Assembly: GCF_040719145.1 (NCBI RefSeq)
Contig: NZ_JBFDUZ010000001.1
Span: 124,001-188,000, forward strand
DNA from: Paenibacillus sp. JQZ6Y-1
Lineage (GTDB): Bacteria; Bacillota; Bacilli; Paenibacillales; Paenibacillaceae
Direction of reading: 5' to 3'
Length of the DNA stretch: 64,000 nt
Positions within the stretch are counted from its first letter, which is position 1, and each line of letters starts with the position of its first letter. The translations under genes were made by a program, and so were the position numbers. The notes under the pieces are model-generated. The model saw only the letters and a list, made by a program, of their open reading frames with translations, was not told the origin of the DNA and ran no database searches. This document shows, piece by piece, positions 40,742 through 50,140 of this stretch.

Positions 40742-41680
40742 TTAATCCCGACGCAGATCGAGCCATTCCAGTTCTTCACGGGATAATGCAATACCAGCAC
40801 CTTCGTCACAAGATAGCAGTTCCTCACGATTTTGTGCGCCGATCAATGCGCAGGTTGGAAACGGCTGATTCAGCACATACGCGAGCGCAATCTGAATCGT
40901 AGTCGTATTCTTTTGCTGCGCCAATTCTCCGGCACGACGCAGGCGTTCCCAGTTGCCGTCACTGTAAAATACGCGTACCAGATCTTCATTGTCGCGAACT
41001 TCTGGCGTAAAGCGTCCGGTGAAAAAGCCGCGCGCCTGCGACGACCATGACAGCAGTGGCAGTCGGGTCTGCTCATGCCAATCTAGCGTCTCCTGATCTG
41101 CTGAGACGCAGCCTGCCCAGAACGGCTCATTTGCTTTGGCAAGACTAAGGTTGGGGCTGCTAAACGTAAACCCAACCAGTCCATTCGCAGCAGCATAATC
41201 ATTGGCTTCCTGCAGACGCTGCCATGTCCAGTTGGAAGCGCCGAGCGCACCGATTCGTCCTGCTTCGCGATGCTCATTAAGCGCTTCCAGAATAGCACCA
41301 ACCGGTACGGATTCATCGTCACGATGCAGCGCGTACAATTCTACAAAATCCGTTTGCAGCCGTTCCAGACTGGTCAGCAGATCGCTGCGAATATCTTGTG
41401 CATTTACACGCGGACCGTTCTGGTCATGGTGCGCGCCTTTGGTCAGGATGACGATGGAATCGCGGTTACCATTCTCCTGCATATACTTCCCGAGCACCAC
41501 TTCACTTTCGCCACCACAATAGATGTGCGCCGTATCGACGGTGTTGCCACCGATTTCGAGAAATGCGTTCAGATTGGCGGATGCTTTCTCATACGTATCA
41601 TGTTTAAAATAATCTGTACCTTTGATCAGTCGGGAGACGGGTTTGCCTGCGCCTTCAATGTGGATATAATCCATAGTCAT
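40742..41680 (-). CDS. Aldo/keto reductase
   Basis: This 312-residue aldo/keto reductase has its tetrad in VDTAHIYCGGESE (Asp, Tyr), VILTKGAHH (Lys) and LYALHRDDE (His). It is a close paralogue of the reductase at 15251-16177, sharing long blocks such as SNWTWQRLQEANDYAAANGL and LPLLSWSSQARGFF. ATG 41680 (AAAGGA four bases ahead) and a second ATG two codons later are both possible starts. It follows the Gfo/Idh/MocA oxidoreductase by 45 bp on the same strand. The pair may interconvert sugar or polyol intermediates, presumably under the divergent AraC regulator. Confidence 0.9.
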   Translation of the reverse strand: MTMDYIHIEGAGKPVSRLIKGTDYFKHDTYEKASANLNAFLEIGGNTVDTAHIYCGGESEVVLGKYMQENGNRDSIVILTKGAHHDQNGPRVNAQDIRSDLLTSLERLQTDFVELYALHRDDESVPVGAILEALNEHREAGRIGALGASNWTWQRLQEANDYAAANGLVGFTFSSPNLSLAKANEPFWAGCVSADQETLDWHEQTRLPLLSWSSQARGFFTGRFTPEVRDNEDLVRVFYSDGNWERLRRAGELAQQKNTTTIQIALAYVLNQPFPTCALIGAQNREELLSCDEGAGIALSREELEWLDLRRD

Positions 41681-41725
41681 TCCATCCTTTCATATAGGAA
41701 AATTGATGTCATCTTGGACGATCAT

Positions 41726-42730
41726 TTACAGGGTGATGCGCTGCTGTTCATCTGCCGAGCGCAGACAAGCTTCCAACACCTTCATATTGCGAACGGCATC
41801 GTCTGCTCCGTAGCGTGGCGCTACGCCATCCAGCACCGTTCCAGCAAAGTCATCTGCTTGTGCCGCATACTGATTGATCACCGGAACTTCCACTTCCCGA
41901 CGATCATCGCCGATCGTAACGAAGAAGTTGGAACGATTGTCTTCATGACTGACAAAGGCGGATGGTACTTCGATGATGCCGTTTGTACCCAGCACCTCGA
42001 GCGTATTGCGGAACGCCGCCCACATGCCACTGTCAAAGGTAACACCGATCCGGTCGCCGAATTCCATTAATCCGCTCGCCATCATATCAACGTTATCATG
42101 CTCTGGCGAAAAGAAGCCCTTCACAGTTACGGCAGACGGTTCTGCACCTAGCAGCATTCGTGCTACGCTGATCGAGTAACAGCCAATATCGTACAGAGCA
42201 CCGCCGCCCCATTCCCGACGAAACCGTACATTGCCGTCGGCACTGCTGTTATTAAAGGTAAAGGTACTATGAATGCCGCGAATCTCGCCGATCTCGCCGC
42301 TGTCGATAATCTCGGCAATCTGCGCATACCGTGGATGATGACGATACATAAAGGCTTCTGCCAGATGCACACCGGCAGCTTGTGCCGCATCTGCCATTTG
42401 CTGTGCCTGTTGAGCATTAAGAGCTAGCGGCTTTTCACATAAAATATGCTTGCCTGCCTGTGCCGCACGAATCGCCCATTCACAATGCAGATGATTGGGA
42501 AGCGGAATGTATACAGCATCTATTTGTTCATCTGCCAGCAATTCTTCGTAGCTGCCATATGCAGTAGGGATACCTAATTGCTGCGCTGTTTCACGCGCTT
42601 TGTCGATATTGCGGCTAGCGATAGCCGTCACTTGGTTGCGCTGCGATTGTTGGATACCGGGGATCACGGAGCGAACCGCAATACTAGCGCTGCCGAGGAT
42701 GCCCCAGCGCAAAGTGGTGGTCGTGGTCAT
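41726..42730 (-). CDS. Gfo/Idh/MocA-family oxidoreductase
   Basis: This 334-residue NAD(P)-dependent dehydrogenase has a Rossmann N-terminal domain (WGILGSASIAVRSVIPGI, nucleotide-binding glycines at about 10-12) with the EKP motif (CEKPLALN, Lys near 99). The C-terminal beta-sheet domain includes WGGGALYDIGCYSISVARMLLG, typical of the dihydrodiol/xylose dehydrogenase branch. AGGAGG precedes the ATG. It forms a two-gene unit with the reductase downstream and is divergent from an AraC regulator 126 bp away, which suggests sugar-induced expression. The substrate is unknown. Confidence 0.9.
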   Translation of the reverse strand: MTTTTTLRWGILGSASIAVRSVIPGIQQSQRNQVTAIASRNIDKARETAQQLGIPTAYGSYEELLADEQIDAVYIPLPNHLHCEWAIRAAQAGKHILCEKPLALNAQQAQQMADAAQAAGVHLAEAFMYRHHPRYAQIAEIIDSGEIGEIRGIHSTFTFNNSSADGNVRFRREWGGGALYDIGCYSISVARMLLGAEPSAVTVKGFFSPEHDNVDMMASGLMEFGDRIGVTFDSGMWAAFRNTLEVLGTNGIIEVPSAFVSHEDNRSNFFVTIGDDRREVEVPVINQYAAQADDFAGTVLDGVAPRYGADDAVRNMKVLEACLRSADEQQRITL

Positions 42731-42856
42731 CTTGTATTTCCTCCTATGGATAGGTTAACTTTGTTCTATGTTGTGATTATAATGAATAATAAAGACCTTG
42801 AAAATGATAATATATTGAAGTGAATTAACACAAAATTGTTCTTAGGGGGAATACGG

Positions 42857-43690
42857 ATGATCAGGCAAAGTGTACTGCTGACATTGCAGGAGCAGCCTTA
42901 TTTTTGCCTGCCAGAATCGGTGGGATTGTATAGTGAGCATCCAGATCATTCGGTGCTGCGGGAAGAGGGAGCACTGAATAATTTTAATATTCACTATGTC
43001 GCTTCTGGCAAGGGTTATGTGGAGGTGGATGGCACGGTGCATGAGCTGCGCGGTGGGCAAGCGGTGCTGTATTTTCCTATGCAGCGGCAGCGATATTATA
43101 GCAGTCAGGATGATCCGTGGGATATTCGGTGGGTTCATTTTTATGGGGAACGGCTGCATGATTATATGATTGAGCGTGGATTTCATCGGCATCCGCTATG
43201 GACGCTGCGACAGCGCGAATCGTGGGAGCAGGCGCATCTGCATCTGCTGGATGAGGCAGAGCATAATCGGATGCTGCATCCGTCTCGGTTATCTACACTG
43301 ACATATGCAGTGTTAGCCGAGTTTGTGCATCAGGCGGCACCGCTCAAGAAGACGCGGGCGGGCAAGGCGGAGAACCGCATTTTGACGCTGCTTCCACAGA
43401 TGCAGCAGGAGGCGTGTGAGCCATTTCTGCTACAGGATTGGGCGGAACGGGCAGGCGTAAGCGAGTATTACTTTTGCAAGCTGTTCAAAACATTGACTGA
43501 GATGACACCGCTGGAGTTTATTACGCGCTCACGATTGCAAATGGCAAAGCAATGGCTGTTGGAGCGCCCGGACCGCAATATCGGTCAGATTGCGGCAGAT
43601 GCCGGGTATCCCAGTGTAAGTTATTTTAATCGTCAGTTTATGGCACGAGAAAATATGACGCCGAGTGAGTATCGTAAGCTGTATTGGTAG
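42857..43690 (+). CDS. AraC-family transcriptional regulator
   Basis: This 277-residue AraC regulator has an N-terminal cupin (NFNIHYVASGKGYVEVDGTVHEL, GGQAVLYFPMQRQRYY) that likely senses a sugar. The C-terminal double helix-turn-helix is complete (DWAERAGVSEYYFCKLFKTLTEMTPLEFI and GQIAADAGYPSVSYFNRQFMARENMTPSEYRKLY). AGGGGGAA ahead of ATG 42857 sets the start, seven codons inside the open frame. It is divergent from the Gfo/Idh/MocA-reductase unit, the usual arrangement for a local activator. Confidence 0.92.
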   Translation: MIRQSVLLTLQEQPYFCLPESVGLYSEHPDHSVLREEGALNNFNIHYVASGKGYVEVDGTVHELRGGQAVLYFPMQRQRYYSSQDDPWDIRWVHFYGERLHDYMIERGFHRHPLWTLRQRESWEQAHLHLLDEAEHNRMLHPSRLSTLTYAVLAEFVHQAAPLKKTRAGKAENRILTLLPQMQQEACEPFLLQDWAERAGVSEYYFCKLFKTLTEMTPLEFITRSRLQMAKQWLLERPDRNIGQIAADAGYPSVSYFNRQFMARENMTPSEYRKLYW

Positions 43691-43777
43691 CAGTGGCAGC
43701 AAGTATACCGAATACACAAGGTAGAGTGATAGAGCTAATGAGTGAGACTGATAGACCAACAGACCGACCGTTTATAC

Positions 43778-44377
43778 CTATGTAGACCGAAGCTCTAGCG
43801 TTTCCATCATAAGTAGTACTGCTTCCTCTACGGATAGTAGTTCGGTATTAATGACAAGCTCGGGCGTTTCCGGTGCTTCATATGGCGCATCAATTCCGGT
43901 AAAACCTTGAATCTGTCCCGCGCGAGCTTTGGCATATAGCCCTTTGGGATCGCGTTGCTCGCAAATGTGAACGGGGCAATGGATATGAATCTCATCAAAG
44001 TCGGCTGCTGCAAACAGTTGACGTACCATGTTGCGATCACTGCTATACGGAGAGACGAAGGCGGCGATAACAATCTGTCCCGCATCGACCATCAGTTTAG
44101 CGACCTCACCGATTCGGCGTAGATTCTCATGTCGCTCGGCTTCGGAAAAGCCCAGATCAGCATTCAGTCCATGTCGTACATTATCACCATCCAGTACATA
44201 ACAGAGCCTGTTTTGCTCAAATAAAGCTCGCTCTAGTGCAAAAGCAATCGTACTTTTACCCGCACCTGGCAAACCAGTTAGCCATAGTAACCTACCGCGC
44301 TGCTGATACCGTTGCTCCCGTTCCTGACGTGTGACAGCAGAGGTCTGCCAATGGATATGGGGTTGCGTGTTCATCAT
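43778..44377 (-). CDS. cysC: Adenylylsulfate kinase
   Basis: This 199-residue APS kinase makes PAPS from APS and ATP. The P-loop [13 protein letters not shown] (about 33-45), the APS-binding [34 protein letters not shown] and the AFVSPY and [16 protein letters not shown] motifs are complete. Sulfate adenylyltransferase and PAPS reductase genes are not adjacent. The gene stands alone, so PAPS here may serve a sulfotransferase or a pathway encoded elsewhere. The start (ATG-ATG at 44377/44374) has GGAAAGGA about 11 bases ahead. Confidence 0.95.
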   Translation of the reverse strand: MMNTQPHIHWQTSAVTRQEREQRYQQRGRLLWLTGLPGAGKSTIAFALERALFEQNRLCYVLDGDNVRHGLNADLGFSEAERHENLRRIGEVAKLMVDAGQIVIAAFVSPYSSDRNMVRQLFAAADFDEIHIHCPVHICEQRDPKGLYAKARAGQIQGFTGIDAPYEAPETPELVINTELLSVEEAVLLMMETLELRST

Positions 44378-44578
44378 TAAACAATGCGTCCTTTCCTAAT
44401 GAAATATGATCGTATCTATGAAGCGATTGCTTCTTATCTTTGTATCATACCAGCCCACATGCTGGACTGCGAATATGGAAAATCGTGACTATACATAAAA
44501 TCCAAGTAAGCAAAGGAACAGAAGGAGAATACCATCTAACAAAAACAAGATGATCCTACAAAACAAGATCATATCATC

Positions 44579-44613
44579 AAAAGCGCCCAATCTCTGTAGA
44601 GAAGGGCGCTTTT
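44579..44613 (-). terminator. Rho-independent terminator after the SLH protein gene
   Basis: AAAAGCGCCC pairs with GGGCGCTTTT, with an inner TCTCT/AGAGA stem. On the minus strand it ends in T residues, 50 bp past the SLH gene stop. Confidence 0.85.
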
Positions 44614-44661
44614 ACTATAGTTATTCATATTCTATCGCTTGCGAGGATACTTGCTATACGT

Positions 44662-47600
44662 TTAGATTAATTCTGACTGCTTCAGTAGACGTTCAACGAG
44701 AGCGGCAACTTCTGCACGAGTCATATTAGCTTTTGGATCAATATTCCCATTACGTCCATTGATCAGTTTGGCACGAATGGTCAGTGCCAGATTGTCTGTT
44801 GCCCAGCTACCGATCTGGCTATGATCAGCAAAGCCAGCCAGTGCTGCTGTAGCATCCGAAGCAGATGTACGTTCAGCAAGACCAGTCAAACTCATCGCTT
44901 TCGCTACGATCATCATGGCTTGTTCGCGCGTGATTGTATCCTGTGGACGGAATGTACCATCCTCAAAGCCATTGATCAGCTTGTACGAAACGGCAGTCTG
45001 TACAGCGCCTGCGTACCATGCGTCGGGCTTCACATCGCTAAAGGAAGTATCACCTTTACCTGTTGTTGGCAATCCAAGACCGCGAACGATAATGGCTGCG
45101 AATTCTGCGCGGGTGATGTTGGCATTCGGGTTGAAGGTGGTGTCAGTCACACCATTCACGACCATACGAGAACCCATGTCGTTCACTGCATCCTTTGCCC
45201 AGTGATGGTTTACATCAGTAAATGTCATCGGATGCCAGACAACGGAATAATTGCTGTTAGTCAGACTGTTCAGCACAGCATAATATTTATTGTCCTGCTT
45301 AATCACTTTGGTCGGGATATGGTCGATTGAGTTGTCGTCACGCAGGACGACGCCTGTCGTAATTTTCGATGGATCGATATCATCGGGTAACTGGATCGTA
45401 CGTTCTACATACGAGTGGAACGAAGTCACGTCTGTCGATGTGCCATTGGTTGTTACCGTCACTTTGAAGTCATACGGAGAAGTAAGCAGGGTCGCGTTTT
45501 TCGCTTGGCTCGCTTCTATCATTTTTGCTGTGGTCGCTTCCGAAGATTTGGCGATTTGTAGCACAATCTGCGTATCGCTAGCTACAGCAGCTGTCTGACT
45601 CAGTGGTATTTCTTGGGATCGCAGCTTATACGATGCTGTATCGGTTTGAATTACAATCGTAGCTGATTTATTCTTCATATGTTGCAAAGCTTGTCCGGTA
45701 ATTTGTGCTTGATTCACATCAGAGCCAGCAGGGACAGGGATGGTAACGATTGCGTTCGAACCTTCTGCATCCAGCTTTGCTTTCAACTTATCGGTATCGA
45801 TATTGATTTTGGTAGTCTTGATATTGTTTTCGATTGTTGTGATGGCTTTGCCCGCATTTTCCTGTTTGCCGTTAACGAGTACAATCACATCGGTTATCGT
45901 TGCGCCAGGTGTGGTTGTACCTGGTGTTGGTACAGTCGGTGTTGTGGAAGGGCTGCTTCCGCCGCCACCTGAAGAACTACCGCCGCCAGAGCTTTCATTT
46001 GAAACGACAGCTTTGACCAGTACATAGCGCAGCACATTGGAATTCATATCCGCTTCAACGACTACGATGGAATCACCATCGGCTGCATTTACGAGTCCAT
46101 CAAGAGGGAATGCACTATAGTCACTGACGTTTGCACCAATTTTCGGCAAAGTTGCATTGGCTGTACCGAAGTTTTTGAATATCCACTGATTACCTGTATT
46201 AGGCAGTGCAGGCGAATCGATCGATAATAATGTTTTACCATTATTGCCAGAACCGGATGGGTCTTTGACGCTCATTACGATTGGTGGAAACGTATCGGTC
46301 GTAAATTGCAATAGTGTCACCAGACCGGCTGGTTTGGATGAAGTAGCTGCATAACGTACTTTGACTTCATGCTCACCGATCAACGATGGCAGGTTGGAGC
46401 CGTTGTACAATACATACGCCTGTCCGTCTACAGAAATCTCCATCGTTGTGTCCAGACCGATGATCGTATTTAGCGTATCATTTGCGATCACAGCAGGTGC
46501 AGGCACGATCTCTGCATTCGGATCTTTGACGCCCACGATTTTACCTGTCGACTTGGAGGCAAACGAGCTTGCTGTTGCTTTGTAGCGAATGAAGTACGTA
46601 TTCACTGCAAGCTTGTCAATCTCATTACTGTAAATGCTATTCCACTGAATCACATCACTCATCGTATATTCCATATCACTGTTCACGCCGGACAGCTTGC
46701 CATCATGCGCTTCTGCATACGTCGCATCGGTAACGCTAATATTCAGCGGTGGCAGTGGACGAGACGGAATCATAAACGACTGCGGCTGGCTATCTACAGA
46801 GCCTGCACTTGCAATCTGGATCACATTTACCGTCTGACCCATCCAGAAGGCAGGAATGTCTACATAACCATACGTATCCGCGATCACGGTTGAGCCATTG
46901 ATGGAATACGTGCTACCAGGCTCCAGTCCGGTCAGTTTTTCATTCACATAATCGATAGAAGACTGAGGTGTCGTATGCGGTGATTTGGCTTTGTAGATCG
47001 TAACCATTTGTCCAGTGCCGATAAAATTATAATGAACTCCCGAAGATAAAACCAGGTAGATCTGACCGGAAGTCGGATATTGATCAGCAGGCGGTGGATC
47101 AGGAGTCATTTGAACCGAGTCAATGGTGACCGACCAGTTTTTGCCTGAGCCACTTGTAGTTCCTACAGTTGCGGATGCCGTACTGCTAAGCAAGACAATA
47201 TCATTCGCATTCAGATTCACAACATCTTTATCAAATGTAAGATTGATTTTGGTGGATGTACTTGTGTCTGATCCATCTGCAACAGAAGAGAGCAAGGTTA
47301 CATCCGTTGCAGGCGGATAGATTGAGATCTCATAGTATTTTGCGTTACCACTTTCTGAGAGAACCATTACATATAATTTGGTAGGCTGATTCGGGTCGAG
47401 CGTCACGGTATCCGTACTCGTGATTTCACCGCTACGATAGTCTCTCTCTGTGTATGGAATAACCGCAGCTTCAGCATTCTGTGCTTTAAAATCGCTTAGC
47501 AACAGTTCAGTGACACCAGACGGTGCATAAATATTCCATTTGATCGCTTTGCTGGTCGTCGTCCCATCTCCGCCTGAAATATCACCAGATATCGGTTTTG

Positions 47601-48888
47601 TATGATAAACCGAATCTAATGTAGCATTAGTATTGGGCGTATATTCCAGCGCACCCAGATCAACAATACCGCCATCAGTGCGAGGATTGCCATCCAGATC
47701 CAGACCGCTCAACACATACGTATTGTCGCCCTGATCAATTGCAGACACAGCCTGATTGCTCAAACGATAGTCCTTGTTATCCGTGCTTTTAAATAAACTG
47801 GAATCCGCAGAAGCCACAATCAAATTAGCATTCGCTTTTACCGGTGGAACGTCGAGTGATGCGATATAGAGCAAATCAGACAGATTCGTCTGGGCGTTAT
47901 AATTCGATGAAGAATTTGCAACGATATTGTTGCGGAATTCATTGTCAAACGTCGTATTAGCCGGTCGTCCTGCATCTGTAAGGTAAGCGATTGGAGCAAG
48001 TGTATTTCCTTGATCATTTGTCAGACTATTATTGGCAAATGTATTGTTGTACCAGATTGCATCATATGCACCGCCACCAGCGCTGATGGCGCCGATTCCA
48101 GTTGAGGATGTATGTGTGTTAACCCAATTATCTGCGAAAAGCGAGTTGGTAATGGCTGCCTTCACGAAACTGTTAAAAAATAGCATGCCTTGAAAAGTAT
48201 TGTCTGTCGAGTTGTTAGCTGCTAGAGAGTTGCTGAGGAATTTCACACGGTTGATATTGGCTTTGTACGGTGCCTGCACGATGCTAAGTGAAACGATACC
48301 ACCCATCGTTTTGAATGCCTTGTTGTTGCCAATAAAATAGACATTATCCAGCGTAACACTGGAATATTGGTCTCCGGTAATCGATAATGCAGAACCCATA
48401 TAGTCGAGTCCACCATTCGTCTGGACAACGTTAAAGTTTTTCATAATCAGGTTGGACATACTGAATGTCCCACTACCAGTGGCATAGATTCCCTGCACAC
48501 CATGGCCATCGATCGTAATGGCTGGCTTGCCCTGAGCATCGGTCAGACCTTGAATCGTAAAGCTACCGGTCGATTGCGCCCCGATCTCAACGGATGTGCT
48601 ATCACCGGGATTCCAGTGTGTCAGGCTACCCGTTAGTGTAATCGTTGATCCGGCAAGAGCAGAATCAAATACGACTGTACTATCAGCAACCTGTCCAGCT
48701 TGGGCAATCGCCCATGCGAATGAGCCAGTGCTGTCGTCGCCATTTGTATTAATGACCGTGAACACATTGTTGGCTGGTGGGCCTGCGAAAACCGAGCCAG
48801 CCGCACTTGAAAAAGAAGCTAGCAGTAGAATCAAGCATAACGAAATTTTGAACATCCTTGTTTTTGATATTGCATGATAATGGTTCAC
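44662..48888 (-). CDS. Large S-layer (SLH) protein with beta-helix and Ig-like domains
   Basis: This 1408-residue surface protein has a signal peptide (about 1-35). A parallel beta-helix-like region follows (about 40-410, Asn-rich repeats such as FANNSLTNDQGN, ending NPRTDGGIVDLGALEY as in 'choice-of-anchor' proteins). Then come a cadherin-like/SbsA-type Ig region (about 525-620, LTFDKDVVNLNANDIVLL), further beta domains and a Gly/Ser then Thr/Pro linker near 970-990. Three C-terminal SLH domains (about 1220-1400: FTDVNHHWAKDAV, FSDVKPDAWYAGAV, FADHSQIGSWATDNL) bind secondary wall polymer. GTG 48888 is preceded by AAAGGATG. It may bind or cleave a polysaccharide; catalytic residues were not identified. 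Confidence 0.9.
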   Translation of the reverse strand: MNHYHAISKTRMFKISLCLILLLASFSSAAGSVFAGPPANNVFTVINTNGDDSTGSFAWAIAQAGQVADSTVVFDSALAGSTITLTGSLTHWNPGDSTSVEIGAQSTGSFTIQGLTDAQGKPAITIDGHGVQGIYATGSGTFSMSNLIMKNFNVVQTNGGLDYMGSALSITGDQYSSVTLDNVYFIGNNKAFKTMGGIVSLSIVQAPYKANINRVKFLSNSLAANNSTDNTFQGMLFFNSFVKAAITNSLFADNWVNTHTSSTGIGAISAGGGAYDAIWYNNTFANNSLTNDQGNTLAPIAYLTDAGRPANTTFDNEFRNNIVANSSSNYNAQTNLSDLLYIASLDVPPVKANANLIVASADSSLFKSTDNKDYRLSNQAVSAIDQGDNTYVLSGLDLDGNPRTDGGIVDLGALEYTPNTNATLDSVYHTKPISGDISGGDGTTTSKAIKWNIYAPSGVTELLLSDFKAQNAEAAVIPYTERDYRSGEITSTDTVTLDPNQPTKLYVMVLSESGNAKYYEISIYPPATDVTLLSSVADGSDTSTSTKINLTFDKDVVNLNANDIVLLSSTASATVGTTSGSGKNWSVTIDSVQMTPDPPPADQYPTSGQIYLVLSSGVHYNFIGTGQMVTIYKAKSPHTTPQSSIDYVNEKLTGLEPGSTYSINGSTVIADTYGYVDIPAFWMGQTVNVIQIASAGSVDSQPQSFMIPSRPLPPLNISVTDATYAEAHDGKLSGVNSDMEYTMSDVIQWNSIYSNEIDKLAVNTYFIRYKATASSFASKSTGKIVGVKDPNAEIVPAPAVIANDTLNTIIGLDTTMEISVDGQAYVLYNGSNLPSLIGEHEVKVRYAATSSKPAGLVTLLQFTTDTFPPIVMSVKDPSGSGNNGKTLLSIDSPALPNTGNQWIFKNFGTANATLPKIGANVSDYSAFPLDGLVNAADGDSIVVVEADMNSNVLRYVLVKAVVSNESSGGGSSSGGGGSSPSTTPTVPTPGTTTPGATITDVIVLVNGKQENAGKAITTIENNIKTTKINIDTDKLKAKLDAEGSNAIVTIPVPAGSDVNQAQITGQALQHMKNKSATIVIQTDTASYKLRSQEIPLSQTAAVASDTQIVLQIAKSSEATTAKMIEASQAKNATLLTSPYDFKVTVTTNGTSTDVTSFHSYVERTIQLPDDIDPSKITTGVVLRDDNSIDHIPTKVIKQDNKYYAVLNSLTNSNYSVVWHPMTFTDVNHHWAKDAVNDMGSRMVVNGVTDTTFNPNANITRAEFAAIIVRGLGLPTTGKGDTSFSDVKPDAWYAGAVQTAVSYKLINGFEDGTFRPQDTITREQAMMIVAKAMSLTGLAERTSASDATAALAGFADHSQIGSWATDNLALTIRAKLINGRNGNIDPKANMTRAEVAALVERLLKQSELI

Positions 48889-49001
48889 ACAATCATCCTT
48901 TCGCCCTTTTGAATATGTTTATGCCTAAGGTCAGGCTCTATGTTCATTATCGGTCTTGCTTGTTTAATTGCTTAATTAGCAAAATAGGTATTTTTTCATG
49001 T

Positions 49002-49043
49002 AAAAAGCCAGAGTATAAAGCATATGCTTCATACTCTGGCTTT
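49002..49043 (-). terminator. Rho-independent terminator after the deacetylase gene
   Basis: AAAGCCAGAGTAT and ATACTCTGGCTTT form a 13-bp stem with a further inner palindrome. On the minus strand it is followed by TTTTT, 18 bp past the deacetylase stop. Confidence 0.88.
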
Positions 49044-49060
49044 GGTTGAATACATTTCGA

Positions 49061-49798
49061 TTAACGCTCGTCGTTCCAGAAATTAACTGGATGGATCGAC
49101 TTATCAAGCGTTTTGAATGTATAACCTTCGGCTTTCAGTTCCTTCATCAGGATCGGCAGTACTTTCAGCGTGGCTGGTTGATCGTGCATCAGTACGACCG
49201 GTGTTTGACCACGACGCTCTACCGAATGAATCTGGCTCATGATGTTGTTGTAGACGCGCTGGTGATCCTTTTTGTATTTCCAATCCAGCGAATCGACATT
49301 CCAGTCCCACAGATGGAAGCCGCCGACTGGCAGCAGTACATCGCGGAAGTTCTTTTTCAGATAGGGCTTACTGCCGTAAGGAGTGCGCACCAGACTGGTG
49401 TATTTGCCAGTCACTTTGTACAGGCTCTTATTAGCACCGACCATTTCGTTGTAGGCGCTGTAAGGCGAAGCGTAGAATTTGCCCGGTACATGCGTGACAC
49501 CATGCAGTCCGAGTCCATTGCCTTCCGCTACGATGCGTTTGGTCGCCGAAGCGTAACGCTCCATATGTGGACCGAGCATGAAGAAAGTCGCTTTGGCATT
49601 ATATTTCTTCAGAATGTCCAGCAGCTGCATCGTATGTGCAGTCGGACCGTCATCGAAGGTAAGATAGATGGTTTTGCCAGCAGACACCTTGCTCTGTTTG
49701 TCTGTCGTTCCAGAGGATTTGGCGGTGGCAAAGACGGTTTGCGGAATAAGCAGTGCCATGATGAGGGTAATGATGATCCATTTTTTCTTGTGCAGCAT
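49061..49798 (-). CDS. Secreted polysaccharide deacetylase (NodB domain, CE4)
   Basis: This 245-residue protein has a signal peptide (about 1-25) and a NodB domain. The CE4 motifs are TFDDGPT (catalytic base and metal Asp), LHGVTH (metal His pair), RTPYGSKP, WDWNVDSLDW and VVLMHDQ (catalytic His). Such enzymes remove N-acetyl groups from peptidoglycan or chitin-like polymers, so cell-wall modification outside the membrane is likely. Its start has AAGGAGCG nine bases ahead. It lies alone between terminators, next to the SLH surface protein. Confidence 0.92.
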   Translation of the reverse strand: MLHKKKWIIITLIMALLIPQTVFATAKSSGTTDKQSKVSAGKTIYLTFDDGPTAHTMQLLDILKKYNAKATFFMLGPHMERYASATKRIVAEGNGLGLHGVTHVPGKFYASPYSAYNEMVGANKSLYKVTGKYTSLVRTPYGSKPYLKKNFRDVLLPVGGFHLWDWNVDSLDWKYKKDHQRVYNNIMSQIHSVERRGQTPVVLMHDQPATLKVLPILMKELKAEGYTFKTLDKSIHPVNFWNDER

Positions 49799-50140
49799 AC
49801 GATTAAACGCTCCTTACTTGATTGATTTCGTTTTCCATGATTCCCGTCATTCATCATAACAGGATTAGCAAAGCGTAATCTTGCGTCAAACAATACTATT
49901 GCATAACATTTTTGTCATTTAACCGCATAGAAATATACAAAAAGTTTAAATTGTAAAGATTGAAATTTTGAGATATAGGCACATAGTCGCCACCAGGAAA
50001 AAGGAAGTGCCTGAACAACGTCCGCGTCAAATAGCTGTTAGTAGGAAAATGGCATAACATAACAGAAGCGCATACCGGAGCGATCCCAGTATGCGCTTGC
50101 TGATGCTATATCATCTTCTGTTATCGATGGGTTGCCCAAA
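49799..50140. other. Intergenic gap with a hairpin
   Basis: No gene is seen. AGCGCATAC (50067-50075) and GTATGCGCT (50090-50098) form a nine-base stem downstream of the minus-strand GH18-like gene and may end it, although the T run on that strand is weak. The remainder is the upstream region of the deacetylase gene. Confidence 0.45.
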
